NCBI GenBank assembly: GCA_031285525.1
Contig: JAITWB010000016.1
Span: 1 to 6,527 of the forward strand
From: Spirochaetaceae bacterium
GTDB taxonomy: Bacteria; Spirochaetota; Spirochaetia; Treponematales; Treponemataceae
Reading direction: 5' to 3'
DNA: 6,527 nucleotides
Both the position numbers and the translations under genes were made by a program. Each line of letters starts with the position of its first letter. The stretch's first letter is position 1. The notes below the pieces were generated by a model. The model made no database searches. It saw nothing but the letters and a program-made list of their open reading frames with translations, and had not been told where the DNA came from. This document shows positions 5,791 through 6,527 of the stretch, one piece after another.

Positions 5791-6429
5791 ATGAAGATTG
5801 CCGATAGATTTACTCTTTCAAGAATACTCTTGTCACCTGTGTTTTTTGTTCTCTATTTTATTCCCCAGTGGCTGGGCGAGGGATTCGCAGATGGTTTTTC
5901 TGCAGGCGGACTATCCGCCGTTTCCGTATATATCATGATTCCGCTGCTTGCTTTCATGGAATTCACGGATTTTCTTGATGGCTATTATGCACGTAAGCAT
6001 AACGAGGTGAGTGACTTCGGTAAGCTCTTTGACCCCTTTGGGGATGTGTTGGTACATCTGACCATATTCTTCTGTTTCGTGCTTTCAGGTTATATGCCGG
6101 GGATTCTGTTTGTACTCATTCTGTACCGTGAGTTTTCGATGCTTTTTTTCCGTCTCATGGCTATTCGTGAAGGGGTTGCAGTGGGCGCCCGTAAGGGAGG
6201 GAAGGCAAAAACTGTTCTCTATGTGGTTGCCGGTCTGTATTCTCTTGCTATTGAATCCCTGCAACGGCTTGCTCTTATTTTGCCGGAAACTGTTGTTTTT
6301 ATGACTCGGATCGGTTATATTCTATATATCCTTGCTTTCTTGGCTTCATATATCTCTTTTTGCGATTATCTGTTTTATTTCCGAAAAAATGTTTTTGGAA
6401 ATAATGCAAAAAAATCAGAAAAAAAGTAA
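5791..6429 (+). CDS. pgsA: CDP-alcohol phosphatidyltransferase, PgsA-type (CDP-diacylglycerol--glycerol-3-phosphate 3-phosphatidyltransferase)
   Basis: 212 residues from the ATG at 5791. This integral membrane enzyme family joins CDP-diacylglycerol to an alcohol; the PgsA type makes phosphatidylglycerol phosphate. The complete signature D60-x2-D63-G-x2-A67-R68-x8-G77-x3-D81-x3-D85 is present (DFLDGYYAR...G...DPFGD), supplying the metal and substrate ligands. The N-terminal IADRFTLSRILLSPVF matches the usual NxxTxxRxxxxPxF start. ARKGGKAKT (133-141) resembles the GKxKT block of PgsA proteins. About six hydrophobic segments are seen (roughly 12-28, 41-57, 86-101, 103-120, 141-160, 172-196), with a basic C-terminus. 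An in-frame ATG at 5680 was not chosen because it would translate the heptameric repeat and add 37 unrelated residues. GGGGA ten bases before 5791 is a weak SD. Another alcohol acceptor cannot be excluded, but glycerol-3-phosphate is most likely. Confidence 0.88.
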   Translation: MKIADRFTLSRILLSPVFFVLYFIPQWLGEGFADGFSAGGLSAVSVYIMIPLLAFMEFTDFLDGYYARKHNEVSDFGKLFDPFGDVLVHLTIFFCFVLSGYMPGILFVLILYREFSMLFFRLMAIREGVAVGARKGGKAKTVLYVVAGLYSLAIESLQRLALILPETVVFMTRIGYILYILAFLASYISFCDYLFYFRKNVFGNNAKKSEKK

Positions 6430-6437
6430 AAAAGGTA

Positions 6438-6467
6438 TTGACGAATAGAATAGCGGTGTGCTATAAC
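6438..6467 (+). promoter_or_regulatory. Strong sigma70-type promoter for a gene beyond the right edge
   Basis: TTGACG (6438-6443, 5/6) and TATAAC (6462-6467, 5/6) are separated by 18 bases, preceded by an A-rich stretch (6405-6433) that could act as an UP element. The expected start is near 6474. It begins nine bases after the pgsA stop, and no coding start follows in the window. Confidence 0.6.
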
Positions 6468-6473
6468 TAACAA

Positions 6474-6527
6474 CGTCACCTCAACAGCAGCTGCTGAAGA
6501 GATGAAAACCTCGCAACAGGTTGAAAA
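6474..6527 (+). other. Structured 5' leader of an unseen downstream gene (cut by window edge)
   Basis: Downstream of the promoter lie a perfect 12-bp palindrome CAGCAGCTGCTG (6485-6496) and a short hairpin, AACCT (6507-6511) with AGGTT (6518-6522) around a six-base loop. The 6502-6504 ATG lacks an SD and is not convincing as a start. A strong promoter plus structured leader would fit an rRNA or other stable-RNA operon, or an attenuated gene, but nothing here decides. Confidence 0.35.

Overview
The window looks like chromosomal DNA from a free-living bacterium. A spirochaete (Spirochaetales) is my best guess, from the overall flavour of the proteins and the gene mixture. This is inference only: no ribosomal or other phylogenetic marker is complete here. 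Coding density is high, starts mostly carry good Shine-Dalgarno (SD) sequences, and sigma70-type promoters can be read.

Left part (1-2938, all minus strand): a tightly packed three-gene operon, read from right to left. It begins with a zinc-dependent histone-deacetylase-superfamily enzyme. Next comes a membrane-anchored 'divergent polysaccharide deacetylase' with a proline-rich stalk, whose GTG start overlaps the previous stop by 4 bases. Last is tsaD, the tRNA t6A37 threonylcarbamoyl transferase subunit, which overlaps its neighbour by 20 bases and runs off the left edge. The overlaps imply translational coupling.

Middle (2939-3919): an AT-rich divergent intergenic region is followed by a toxin-first toxin-antitoxin pair, a Gp49/HigB-type RelE-superfamily toxin and an XRE-family antitoxin. 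A short intergenic stretch follows, with a small inverted repeat that covers the SD of the next gene.

Right part (3920-6527, all plus strand): a BtrH-N/DUF4872 protein with a papain/C39-like Cys-His-Asp arrangement, then a GyrI-like small-molecule-binding protein, then a CDP-alcohol phosphatidyltransferase of the PgsA type. The GyrI-like and phosphatidyltransferase genes are separated by an unusual inverted, 7-bp-periodic purine/pyrimidine repeat (5662-5747). It supplies the last codons and stop of the GyrI-like gene. A near-consensus promoter after this repeat would start transcription at or next to the pgsA ATG. The window closes with a second strong promoter (6438-6467) and a structured leader whose gene lies beyond the edge.

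How the genes work together: the minus-strand operon mixes tRNA modification with two deacetylase-type hydrolases. The toxin-antitoxin pair is a self-contained accessory module. The BtrH-like and GyrI-like genes may form a small-molecule modification or protection pair, but only adjacency supports that. I found no CRISPR array, tRNA, rRNA, transposase or complete novel system. The heptameric inverted repeat is the most unusual structure in the window.
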